From positions 62,001-126,000 of the forward strand of contig DASYOB010000114.1 of assembly GCA_036008175.1 (NCBI GenBank): a DNA stretch of 64,000 nucleotides. Reading direction: 5' to 3'. Below the pieces are notes generated by a model, which did not search any database, was not told the DNA's origin, and saw nothing but the letters and a program-made list of their open reading frames with translations. Position numbers and translations under genes: made by a program. Positions 34,870 through 42,787 of this stretch are shown piece after piece; within the stretch, counting starts at the first letter, position 1, and every line of letters starts with the position of its first letter. The stretch is from DATARH01 sp036008175 (GTDB lineage Bacteria > Pseudomonadota > Alphaproteobacteria > ATCC43930 > CGMCC-115725).

Positions 34870-34888
34870 CAATATTTTATGGCTATTG
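34870..34888. promoter_or_regulatory. LysR-type operator (T-N11-A) in the divergent promoter
   Basis: CAATA at 34870-34874 and TATTG at 34884-34888 form a perfect 5-bp inverted repeat with a 9-base spacer, containing the T-N11-A core of LysR-box sites. It lies 25-43 bp upstream of lysR and 72-90 bp upstream of the cupin gene. Confidence 0.7.
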
Positions 34889-34960
34889 CCGACCAGGGTG
34901 AATGCGTATCTCCGGTTCGAACAGAAGGGCACTGGCGCGCGCCGCAGGGAGGACAACAGC

Positions 34961-35419
34961 ATGACCCCAACAACAGGCTTTGTCGTACCCGCGGGCGGCG
35001 GGAAGCATTTCGACTCGCCGACACCCGGCCGCTCCTTTGCCTTAAAGCTTCTCGGCCGCGAAACCGATGAGAGCATCATGCTGTTCGAGGAAACATTGCC
35101 CGCCGGCACCGCGAGCCTCTTTCATCTGCACCGCGACAGCGACGAGGTCGCCTGGGTGCTCGCCGGGGAGTTCACCTTCAAGATCGGCGATGAGATCACA
35201 ATCGGTGGGCCCGGCACCTGCGCCTTCTTCCCGCGCGACATTCCGCATGCCTGGAAGAATACCGGCAGCGAAACCGGGAGCGTCCTGTTTCTCTACACCC
35301 CAGCCGCCGCCGGCGGCTTGCTTGAGGCCCTCTCGGAACGCCGCCCAACCAATGATGACGAGCGCGACAAACTCTTCCAGCGCTATCGCTGGAAAGTCGT
35401 CGGCCCGAACCCGCTTTGA
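34961..35419 (+). CDS. Cupin-domain protein
   Basis: Single-domain cupin of 152 residues. Metal-site motifs are ASLFHLHRDSDEVAWVLAGEF (the HxH..E type motif 1) and FFPRDIPHAWKNTG (motif 2 with PxxxPH). The ATG at 34961 has GGGAGG about eight bases upstream; a frame extension upstream would run into the LysR promoter. It is the first gene of a plus-strand set with the bicupin 41 bp downstream. Cupins of this kind include dioxygenases and sugar-binding enzymes; the substrate is not evident. Confidence 0.88.
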   Translation: MTPTTGFVVPAGGGKHFDSPTPGRSFALKLLGRETDESIMLFEETLPAGTASLFHLHRDSDEVAWVLAGEFTFKIGDEITIGGPGTCAFFPRDIPHAWKNTGSETGSVLFLYTPAAAGGLLEALSERRPTNDDERDKLFQRYRWKVVGPNPL

Positions 35420-35460
35420 GGAGGGCGCGGCTTTGCGCGGGGCCAGCAATGGAGGGAGAA

Positions 35461-36318
35461 ATGGAAAGCGGAACGCCCAGCATCATCGATCTCAACGCGG
35501 AACTCGCGAAGCTGACAATGTTCCGTGGCCGCACCCCGCAATCGACGATGGCGGATCGAAAGGGGAGCGGCGGACGATTGGCTGCCTACCGCGACGGTGG
35601 CCTTTTCACCACCAAGTTCGCGGGGAAGGGTCATTGGGAATCCCATCTGACCGGCGACGAACTGATCCACATCCTCGACGGCGCAGCGACCCTGGAAATC
35701 GCGCGCGAGGACCGGCCGCAATCTTTCGCGCTCCGCGCCGGGATGATCGCCGTCATTCCGCAGGGCGCGTGGCACCGCTTTCATTCACCGGAGGGCGTGA
35801 CGCTGATGACGGCGACGCCCTCCCCTAGCGAGGTCATCGAGCTCGATGTCGACGACCCCCGGTCGGCAGGCGCAAGCCGGCGTGAAATGGAAAGCGGAAC
35901 GCCCAGCATCGTCGATCTCAACACAGAACTCGCGAAGCTGACGATGTTCCGGCGGACCCCGCAGTCGACAGCGGCGGATCGAAAGGGGAGCGGCGCACGG
36001 TTGGCTTCCTATCGCGACGGAGCCCTGTTCGCCATCAAGTTCTCAGGCAAGGATCATTGGGAATCCCATCTCACCGGCGACGAGCTGGTTCACATCCTCG
36101 ACGGCGCTGCGACATTGGACATCGTGCGCGAGGACGGGCTGCAATCTTTTGCGCTCCGTGCTGGAACGGTCGCCGTCGTTCCGCGGGGCGCGTGGCATCG
36201 CCTTCTCTCTTCGGAGGGCGCAACGCAGATGACCGCGACGCCCTTCCCCGGCGAGCTTATCGATCTCGATGTCGACGACCCTCGGACCGTCGAGAGCCAG
36301 CTGGTCGGAGCCCCCTAG
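35461..36318 (+). CDS. Bicupin created by in-frame tandem gene duplication
   Basis: A 285-residue protein made of two near-copies: residues 1-142 and 143-285. Both begin MESGTPSI(I/V)DLN and share ELAKLTMF, DRKGSG, HWESHLTGDEL(I/V)HILDGAATL and GAWHR. Each has cupin-like strands, with HWESH and a PxGAWH motif. The DNA of the two halves is also very alike, so the duplication looks recent. A retained internal ATG at 35887 marks the old start of the second copy. GGAGGGAGAA precedes the ATG at 35461. Function unknown; it sits between a cupin gene and a PLP enzyme, 9 bp before the latter. Confidence 0.85.
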   Translation: MESGTPSIIDLNAELAKLTMFRGRTPQSTMADRKGSGGRLAAYRDGGLFTTKFAGKGHWESHLTGDELIHILDGAATLEIAREDRPQSFALRAGMIAVIPQGAWHRFHSPEGVTLMTATPSPSEVIELDVDDPRSAGASRREMESGTPSIVDLNTELAKLTMFRRTPQSTAADRKGSGARLASYRDGALFAIKFSGKDHWESHLTGDELVHILDGAATLDIVREDGLQSFALRAGTVAVVPRGAWHRLLSSEGATQMTATPFPGELIDLDVDDPRTVESQLVGAP

Positions 36319-36327
36319 GGGGCCGTC

Positions 36328-37506
36328 ATGAACATGACGCTCGACGTGCCGTTGCTCAGAGCGGACACGCCCGGCGTGGCCAATGTCCTCCACTTCAACA
36401 ATGCGGGCATGGCCTTGCCGCCGCGCCCGGTGCTCGACGCGGTGACGAACCATCTGACGCGCGAGGCAGCTATCGGCGGCATGGAGGCCATGGTCGAAGC
36501 GGCCGATCGCATCGCCGATGTCTACGACGCCATCGCCGCGCTGATCGGCGCGCACCGGGACGAGATCGCGTTTGTCGAAAGCGCGACGCGCGCCTGGGAC
36601 ATGGCGTTCTATGCGGTGCCGTTCCGGGCCGGCGACCGCGTCGTCACCGCGCGGGCCGAGTACCTGTCGAACTATCTCGCATTCCTGCAGATGAAGGTGC
36701 GCGTCGGGATCGAGATCGACGTCGTCGGCAGCGACGCCTCCGGGCAGGTCGACCTCGCCGCGCTCGAACGCGCGATCGGTCCGCGCACCAAGCTGATCGC
36801 AATCACGCACGTGCCGACGCAAGGCGGCCTCGTCAATCCGGCGGCCGAAATCGGTCGCATCGCCACGCGCCACGGCATCCTCTATCTACTCGATGCCTGC
36901 CAGTCGGTCGGCCAGCTCGCGGTCGATGTGCGGCAGATCGGCTGCCACATGCTCTCCGCCCCGGGCCGCAAATATCTGCGCGGGCCGCGCGGCACGGGCT
37001 TCCTCTACGTGCGGCGCGACACCATCGGAATGCTCGAACCTCCCTTCATCGATCTCGCAGCCGCTTCCTGGGCCGATGCCGACACCTACGCCCTCCGCGA
37101 CGACGCGCGCCGGTTCGAAAACTGGGAGCGGTCGGTCGCCGGCCAGATCGGCCTGGCCGTTGCCGCCCGCTATGCGATGCGGGTCGGCATCGACGCGATC
37201 GAGGCGCGGGTCAAGGCGCTCGGTGCGCTACTGCGCCGGGAGCTCGAGAAGCTAAACGATTTGAGCGTGCACGATCTCGGCGTCGAGCAGTGCGGGATCG
37301 TCAGTTTCCTGAAGGAGGGCGAAGCGCCGGACCAGACGCGCGACCGGCTGTCCGCCATGAACATCAACGTCCACGTCTCCCGCTCGCCGCGCGCGCCAGC
37401 GCTCGATTTGCCCGCGCGCGGATTGGACGCGCTCGTCCGCGCCAGCGTCCACTACTACAACGACGAGGCCGAGGTAGAGCGCTTCGTTCGCGCGGTGGCG
37501 GGCTGA
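36328..37506 (+). CDS. Class V aminotransferase-fold PLP enzyme
   Basis: PLP-dependent enzyme of 392 residues in the cysteine-desulfurase/isopenicillin-epimerase superfamily. The Schiff-base Lys is Lys215 in SAPGRKYLRGPRGTGFLYV; the cofactor-binding Asp is in LYLLDACQSVGQ, and HVPTQGGLVNP is the usual PLP-contact loop. It lacks the Cys loop of true cysteine desulfurases. The reaction could be a C-S lyase, transaminase or epimerase. It follows the bicupin by 9 bp, so the two are cotranscribed. Confidence 0.86.
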   Translation: MNMTLDVPLLRADTPGVANVLHFNNAGMALPPRPVLDAVTNHLTREAAIGGMEAMVEAADRIADVYDAIAALIGAHRDEIAFVESATRAWDMAFYAVPFRAGDRVVTARAEYLSNYLAFLQMKVRVGIEIDVVGSDASGQVDLAALERAIGPRTKLIAITHVPTQGGLVNPAAEIGRIATRHGILYLLDACQSVGQLAVDVRQIGCHMLSAPGRKYLRGPRGTGFLYVRRDTIGMLEPPFIDLAAASWADADTYALRDDARRFENWERSVAGQIGLAVAARYAMRVGIDAIEARVKALGALLRRELEKLNDLSVHDLGVEQCGIVSFLKEGEAPDQTRDRLSAMNINVHVSRSPRAPALDLPARGLDALVRASVHYYNDEAEVERFVRAVAG

Positions 37507-37616
37507 GCCCCAATTTGAAAAGCTTCCGAAATTCCGCGGGTTTGGCTTAGAATCCCTGGTGCGCGTCCGTGCTGCCGAGGGCACGCGCGTGAGCACCATG
37601 GGAAAGGGAGACCGCC

Positions 37617-38378
37617 ATGCCGTTCTATGAAAAGGGCGACGTTCGCATCCGCTACGAGGAGGCCGGCTCCGGCTTCCCGCTGCTGGTCACCCCCGGCGGC
37701 GGGTTGAACTCGCGGGTCAGCAACTGGCCGACCGCGGTGTTCAACGCCGTGGAGGCGTTCAAGAACGACTTCCGCTGCATCACGATGGATCAGCGCAACG
37801 CCAATGGCGGCGAAAGCACCGGCCCGGTCCCGGTCGACAAGGCATGGGATGCGTTTGCCGACGACCAGCTCGGGCTGATGGACCATCTCGGCATCCGCGA
37901 ATTCTTTTACATGGGCTACTGCATCGGCGGTTGCTTTGCCGGGAAGCTTCTCGAACGGGCGCCCGAACGCGTCGTCGCCGCGGTATTCTGCCAGACCGTC
38001 GGGCACCGGCCGGAGGACCCTGAGGTCATGGTCCGGCACAGTCACGAGAATTGGCTTCCCGATTTCCGGAAGCGGCGGCCGGACGTGACGAGCGAAACGA
38101 TCGAGAAATACCTGCACAGCCTTTGGCGGGTGCAACCGGATTTTCTGTACAGCGTGCCGCGCGAGTTCATCAAGAACCGCCGGACGCCGATCCTGGTGCT
38201 GCCGGACGACACGCCGTCGCATCCGCTGCAGACCTCGATCGATGTTGCCTCGCTGGCGCCCAATGCCGAGATCACCGTCTTCCCGTGGCGGGAGCCGCCG
38301 GAGCTGAAGGAACGCACGATCGACCGGGTGCGCGGCTTCCTCAAATCGCATCTACCGATGCGCGCCGCCGCGCAATAA
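37617..38378 (+). CDS. Alpha/beta-fold hydrolase with a Cys nucleophile elbow
   Basis: Alpha/beta hydrolase of 253 residues. The nucleophile elbow reads MGYCIGGCFAG with Cys102 where most relatives have Ser, as in dienelactone hydrolases. The oxyanion region is LLVTPGGGLNS and the Asp candidate is in ILVLPDDTPSHP. The usual C-terminal catalytic His is not where expected; the nearest is in the PSHP loop. AAAGGGAGA lies just upstream of the ATG. Same orientation as the class V gene, 110 bp beyond it. The substrate is unknown. Confidence 0.82.
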   Translation: MPFYEKGDVRIRYEEAGSGFPLLVTPGGGLNSRVSNWPTAVFNAVEAFKNDFRCITMDQRNANGGESTGPVPVDKAWDAFADDQLGLMDHLGIREFFYMGYCIGGCFAGKLLERAPERVVAAVFCQTVGHRPEDPEVMVRHSHENWLPDFRKRRPDVTSETIEKYLHSLWRVQPDFLYSVPREFIKNRRTPILVLPDDTPSHPLQTSIDVASLAPNAEITVFPWREPPELKERTIDRVRGFLKSHLPMRAAAQ

Positions 38379-38441
38379 GGCGCGGGTGTCGATTGACCGG
38401 GCGGCGGCGGCCATAGCCGCCGCCCCGCTTTCACCGAAAGC

Positions 38442-38933
38442 TCACATCGTCTTGGCGAGGGCGACGAGCTGGTCGAGGGCTTTGCCCCAGCCGTCACGGA
38501 AGCCCATCTCCGCGTGCTTCTTGGCGCCTTCTTCCTCGCCGTGGATCGCGATCGCGGTATATTTCGTGCCGGCGCCGTGCGGTTCGAGCAGGATCACCGC
38601 GGTGAACAGCGGCGCGAAGCCTGCTTTCTGCGGGCGATAGCCGGGCCCTAACGCGCCGGTCCAGACCAGTTTTTCATTCTCGACCACTTCGAGGTAGCAG
38701 CCGGCGTGGGACAATTCCTGTCCCTCGGGCGAGCGCATTACCGTGCGGAAGATGCCGCCGGGGCGCAGGTCGATTTCGCAATCGACCGTCCGCCAGGGCG
38801 CCGGCGTGAACCATTTCTTGAGGTACGCCGGCGTGGTCCATGCGGCCCAGACCAGCTTCGGCGGGACGTCGACGACGCGCTCCAGCACGAGGTCGAGTTT
38901 CGGATCCGGGTTATGGGTAATGGGGCGGGGCAT
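38442..38933 (-). CDS. SRPBCC/AHSA1-domain protein
   Basis: START-like hydrophobic-ligand-binding protein of 163 residues with the AHSA1 pattern: LDLVLERVVDVPPKLVWAAW, LKKWFTPAPWRTVDCEIDLR, GGIFRTVMRSPEGQE and FTAVILLEPHGAGTKYT. The ATG at 38933 is 5 bases beyond the stop of the ArsR gene; longer starts would overlap that gene. ArsR-SRPBCC pairs are common in soil bacteria, and the regulator likely controls this gene. No ligand is known. Confidence 0.88.
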   Translation of the reverse strand: MPRPITHNPDPKLDLVLERVVDVPPKLVWAAWTTPAYLKKWFTPAPWRTVDCEIDLRPGGIFRTVMRSPEGQELSHAGCYLEVVENEKLVWTGALGPGYRPQKAGFAPLFTAVILLEPHGAGTKYTAIAIHGEEEGAKKHAEMGFRDGWGKALDQLVALAKTM

Positions 38934-38938
38934 CGCTG

Positions 38939-39262
38939 CTACTTCTTGAGGGTTTTCAGGAATTCGTCGAGCGCATCGAGGCGGCGCTCCCAATGGGCGC
39001 GCTGTGCCGAAAGCCAGTGCTCCGCCGCCTCCAGCGGCTGCGGCGCCAGAGTGTAGGTGCGCACCCGCCCCTCTTTCTTCGAGCGTACCAGACCGCAATC
39101 CTCCAGCACGCCGAGGTGCTGCACGAAGGAGGGCAGCGCCATCTTGAACGGTTGGGCGAGTTCGCTCACCGCCGCCGGGCCGCGCGTCAGCCGTTCGAGC
39201 ACGGCCCGGCGGGTGGGATCGGTCAGGGCCTGGAAGACCCGGGTGAGCTGTTGGTTAGGCAC
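38939..39262 (-). CDS. ArsR-family transcriptional regulator
   Basis: Small winged-helix repressor of 107 residues: VFQALTDPTRRAVLERLTRG, ELAQPFKMALPSFVQHLGVL, RSKKEGRVRTYTLAP. It has no Cys cluster of metal sensors, so it belongs to the non-metal group usually paired with SRPBCC proteins. The start is GTG, with an 8-bp inverted repeat directly upstream overlapping the ribosome-binding site. Confidence 0.9.
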   Translation of the reverse strand: MPNQQLTRVFQALTDPTRRAVLERLTRGPAAVSELAQPFKMALPSFVQHLGVLEDCGLVRSKKEGRVRTYTLAPQPLEAAEHWLSAQRAHWERRLDALDEFLKTLKK

Positions 39263-39264
39263 AC

Positions 39265-39294
39265 ACCTAAGTTATGGGCTAGAAACACTTAGGT
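39265..39294. promoter_or_regulatory. ArsR-type operator, 8-bp inverted repeat
   Basis: ACCTAAGT (39265-39272) and ACTTAGGT (39287-39294) are perfect inverted copies with a 14-base spacer, ending 2 bases before the regulator's GTG. This fits autorepression of the arsR-SRPBCC pair. Confidence 0.75.
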
Positions 39295-39429
39295 CAATGC
39301 CTTTGTTTCTCGATCGCTGAATCTGGACGCGCTAGTCGAGCCGAGTACGGTTCTCCCCCTGCCTGCCGAGCGCGTCCCGCAGCGCGATGTAACGCCTCAC
39401 ACCGAAGGTTGTCGTCCGGGAAGCGCTGC

Positions 39430-39720
39430 GTCGACCTTGACCGAGCCGCTCTATCCGACAATGAAGCGAAGCCACCGGCGAAAACGAACCGCCCTTAGCC
39501 GTTGGCGTCACTCAGGGCGAGGCCGATCCCGGCGCGATCGCAGTGATGCAGCGCAAGGTGACGGAGTCGGTCGGCGCTTGTTACGAGCTGATCGAGTGCG
39601 GGATGCTCACAAGGCCCCTGGGTGATGGGCGAGTCCTACACGATCCGCGACCCTTACCTTTTTTTACCCCCACTGAATGGCTTGAAAAATCAACCAGTTC
39701 GTCAGGATGGACCGCTTTGG
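39430..39720 (+). pseudogene. Decayed glutathione S-transferase fragment
   Basis: The C-terminal part of a GST can be read on the plus strand only by switching frames. About 39520-39620 gives EADPGAIAVMQRKV and ESVGACYELIECGMLTRP; the next frame gives MGESYTIRDPYLF (about 39624-39662), then a further frame gives FTPTEWLEK. These join in the order seen in intact GSTs (RKVPESVGACYELIE..., MGE.YTICDPYLF, WLE). Upstream codons from about 39430 are GST-like but scrambled. No intact start exists. It fills most of the 520-bp gap between arsR and the CoxL-like gene; the rest of the gap shows nothing clear. Confidence 0.7.
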
Positions 39721-39815
39721 GCCGATCTTACTCGATTGGTCAAAGGCAGCCGATGACCGGAGTCGGCGCTTAGCTGCCGATATTTGCGTGAGAACCGATC
39801 GGCTACCCGGCCGAG

Positions 39816-42152
39816 TCAACTCCGAACTGAAGCTTGCGCATGGATCGCCTGCCACACCCGCTCGGGGGTGGCAGGCATCGGCACATCGGTAACGCCAAGC
39901 GGTGCCAAGGCATCTACGATCGCGTTCATCACGGTCGGGGTCGCGGCGACCGTGCCGCCCTCGCCTACCCCTTTGATGCCGAGCGGGTTCGACAGGCTCG
40001 CGACCGGGCTGAAATCCGTCGCGATCGCCGGCAGATTGTCGGCCCGCGGGATGCCGTAATCCAACAGCGACGCCGTCAGCAGCTGGCCGCTGTCGGGGTC
40101 GTGGATCACGTCTTCGATCAGCGCCTGTCCCGCCCCCTGCGCGACGCCGCCCATGATCTGGCCGCGCGCCAGGAGCGGGTTGATGACCGTGCCGATGTCG
40201 TCGACGACGCTGTAGCGGTCGAGCGCGACCTTGCCGGTCTCGGGATCCACCTCGACCTCGCAGATGTGGCAGCCGTTCGGAAAGCTCGGCACGTCGGCGG
40301 CCGCCGCGCCGACGCCCTGCAAACCGACACCCAGTCCCGCCGGCAGGCCCATCGGGATGAACGACATCTGCGCGACCTGCGACAGCGGCATCGTCCGGTC
40401 GGTGCCGGCGATCGTGAAATTGCCCCCATCGGAGCTGACATCGAAGGCGATGTCGGCGGCATCGACCTCCATGAAATGCGCGGCAAAGCGCTTGCCCCGC
40501 TCTATCACCTCGTTGGCCGCGGCGCGCAATGCGTTGCCGCCGACCATCATACTGCGCGAGCCATAGGTGCCGCGGCCGATCGCGACCTCGTCGGTGTCGG
40601 CCTGGGCAAGATGGATCTGCTCCGCCGGCACGCCGAGCCAGTCCGACACCATCTGCGCATAACTCGTCGCGTGCCCCTGGCCGTGCGACAGGGTGCCGGC
40701 GACAACCGTCACCTCGCCGGAAGGATCGAAGCGCAGCTCCATGCGCTCGTTGAAGATGCCGGTGTTGTCCGTGTAGTAGACGATGCCGCGGCCGCGCAAC
40801 CGCCCCGCGGCGACCGTCGCCGCTTGTCTTTCGGCATAGCCGTCCCAGTCGGCCAGCGCCCGGCATTTCGCCATCGCCGCGGCATAGTCGCCGCTGTCAT
40901 AGGTCCAGCCGGTCTGGGTCTGGTACGGGAAGCGGCGGATGAAGTTCTTGCGCCGCAGCTCGGCCGGGTCGAGACGCATCTCGCGGGCGGCACGGTCGAT
41001 CAGCCGCTCGATCAGGTAGACCGCCTCGGGTCGGCCGGCGCCGCGATATGGCACGGTGGGCGCGGTGTTGGTGAGGACGAGGCGGCTGGTCACCGCGACC
41101 GCGGGAATGTCGTAGACCGTCGAGGCGAGCTTCAGCGAGAAAATGATCGGGATCGCTCCGGCGCCCTCGATATAGGCGCCGGCATTGTGCATGCCGGTCC
41201 AACGAAAGCCCAGAAAGCTGCCGTCGGCGGCGAGCGCCAGCTCGGCCTGTTCGACGAATTGATCGCGCCCGTCATTGTCGCCGAGGAGTGCTTCCATGCG
41301 CGACGGGATCCACTTGACCGGTCGCCCGACGCGACGCGCCGCCCAGACGACAATCGCTTCCTCCGGGTAGAGCTGCCCCTTCATGCCGAAGCCGCCGCCG
41401 ACATCGCGGGCGACGACGCGGATGCGGCTTTCGGGGACATGCAGGATCTGATGCGCGAGCAGGTGCCTCACGCCGTGCACATGCTGCGTGCTGGTGTAGA
41501 GGGTGTAGCGCCTGGTGCCCTCATCGTAATCGGCGATACAGCCGCGCGGCTCCATCGTGACCGCGGTGACGCGGTTGTTGATCAGCGCCATCTTCGCGAT
41601 GTGGGCTGCGCGCGCGAAGGCCGGGTCGACCGCCCCGGGATTGCCCATGCTGATGGTGACGGAGACATTGCCGGGAATGTCGTCATGAACGAGTGGCGCG
41701 CCGGGACGGACAGCATCCGCGGCGGCGACTACAGAGGGCAATACCTCGTAGTCGACGGCGACCAGCTCGGCCGCGTCGCGCGCGAGGTCTTCGCTGGCGG
41801 CGATCACCACCGCGACCCGCTCGCCGACATAGCGCACCCGATCGATCGCAAGCGGCGGACGCTTTGTGCGGTGACCCTTGGGCCCCCCCATATCCTCGGG
41901 CATTGCCTCGGGATCGAGGGTGCCGAGCCCGTCCGCGACCCATTCCTGCCCGGTCAGCACCGTGTGGACGCCGGGCGCGCGCCGTGCCGCCTCGGCATCC
42001 ACCGCGCGGATCCGGGCATGCGCATGGGGCGAATACAAAAACACGGCATAGAGCTGCCGCGCGAGATCGATATCGGCGACGTAGCGGCCGCGCCCGGTCA
42101 AAAAGCGCGGATCCTCCTTGCGCGTGACAGGCTGTCCGATGCCGAAACTCAT
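39816..42152 (-). CDS. Molybdenum hydroxylase large subunit (CoxL form II / xanthine dehydrogenase-like)
   Basis: Molybdopterin-binding large subunit of 778 residues in the xanthine-oxidase/CO-dehydrogenase superfamily. It starts MSFGIGQPVTRKEDPRFLTG, typical of CoxL-like proteins, and has DVGGGFGMKGQLYPEE and the late GVGEGGTVAATPTVMNA with the catalytic-base Glu. The active-site loop is VPYRGAGRPEA, the form-II type, and lacks the AYxCSFR loop of true CO dehydrogenases, so CO is an unlikely substrate. The partner FAD (CoxM) and 2Fe-2S (CoxS) subunits are absent from the window. Substrate unknown. Confidence 0.92.
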   Translation of the reverse strand: MSFGIGQPVTRKEDPRFLTGRGRYVADIDLARQLYAVFLYSPHAHARIRAVDAEAARRAPGVHTVLTGQEWVADGLGTLDPEAMPEDMGGPKGHRTKRPPLAIDRVRYVGERVAVVIAASEDLARDAAELVAVDYEVLPSVVAAADAVRPGAPLVHDDIPGNVSVTISMGNPGAVDPAFARAAHIAKMALINNRVTAVTMEPRGCIADYDEGTRRYTLYTSTQHVHGVRHLLAHQILHVPESRIRVVARDVGGGFGMKGQLYPEEAIVVWAARRVGRPVKWIPSRMEALLGDNDGRDQFVEQAELALAADGSFLGFRWTGMHNAGAYIEGAGAIPIIFSLKLASTVYDIPAVAVTSRLVLTNTAPTVPYRGAGRPEAVYLIERLIDRAAREMRLDPAELRRKNFIRRFPYQTQTGWTYDSGDYAAAMAKCRALADWDGYAERQAATVAAGRLRGRGIVYYTDNTGIFNERMELRFDPSGEVTVVAGTLSHGQGHATSYAQMVSDWLGVPAEQIHLAQADTDEVAIGRGTYGSRSMMVGGNALRAAANEVIERGKRFAAHFMEVDAADIAFDVSSDGGNFTIAGTDRTMPLSQVAQMSFIPMGLPAGLGVGLQGVGAAAADVPSFPNGCHICEVEVDPETGKVALDRYSVVDDIGTVINPLLARGQIMGGVAQGAGQALIEDVIHDPDSGQLLTASLLDYGIPRADNLPAIATDFSPVASLSNPLGIKGVGEGGTVAATPTVMNAIVDALAPLGVTDVPMPATPERVWQAIHAQASVRS

Positions 42153-42364
42153 CGCGTATGCCTTCCCGTGCTCGCTAGCGGGGGTTGCCCTGTCGCAATC
42201 CTGTCGACGTTCTTAGCACGGCCCGCTAGACGGACACAGATGGCCGTCGGGGCCGGCGATCTTGCCTATGGCACGAGCTATGCCCGGCGCAGCGCTCTGC
42301 CTAGATGCGCTGCCCCTTCCGAGGTCTCGGGCGGAAACGCCGAGAACAAACGCACGGGCAACCG

Positions 42365-42595
42365 TCAATCAGCGGCTTCGTCCTGCTCGCTAAACACCTC
42401 GCCGTCAAAAACTCTGGCGAACGTCGACGCCTCGCTTGCCCTCTGAAACTGAAAGCGGAAGCGGATCCGCCGGCCAGGGAGAAAACCCAGCTCGAACAAA
42501 GCGGGTTCGACTTGATGATGATCGAGCCACGTTCGCATTTGCGTCATGGTGCCGCCCAAATCCGCGCCGGGGCGCGTTATCTCGACTACGTCCAT
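42365..42595 (-). CDS. Small protein of unknown function, 76 residues
   Basis: Starts MDVVEITRPGADLGGTMTQM and continues RTWLDHHQVEPALFELGFLP, then a basic/aromatic strand (RRIRFRFQF) and EASTFARVFDGEV. The alternation and balanced composition look like a real folded protein. The ATG at 42595 has GAGGA about 5 bases upstream; a start at 42643 is possible. It sits between the CoxL-like and LLM genes with about 200 bp free on each side. No function can be given. Confidence 0.6.
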   Translation of the reverse strand: MDVVEITRPGADLGGTMTQMRTWLDHHQVEPALFELGFLPGRRIRFRFQFQRASEASTFARVFDGEVFSEQDEAAD

Positions 42596-42787
42596 GCGGT
42601 CCTCGCGCCACGGGTTGGTGCCTGCGGCATCATCTGCGCGCAACGTGGCGATCGGCTCTCCTGAAGATGAAATCGCGTTTAGTAAGCGGAGGCAGGGGAC
42701 GGGTGCGGGGCCGATTCCACGCCCGCCTTTAGGCGCCTAATTCGGCCTATCTGATGTTTCGGCGGGAGCACGCACCGCCGGCAAATG

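Noticed and set aside
39816..42152. Aerobic CO dehydrogenase (CoxL form I)
   Set aside because: The active-site loop is PYRGAGRPEA, not the AYxCSFR needed for the Cu-Mo site, and coxM/coxS are absent.
39834..42446. An 870-codon plus-strand frame opposite the CoxL-like gene
   Set aside because: Mirror of a conserved molybdenum hydroxylase; low-complexity Arg/Asp/Val composition and no recognisable domain.
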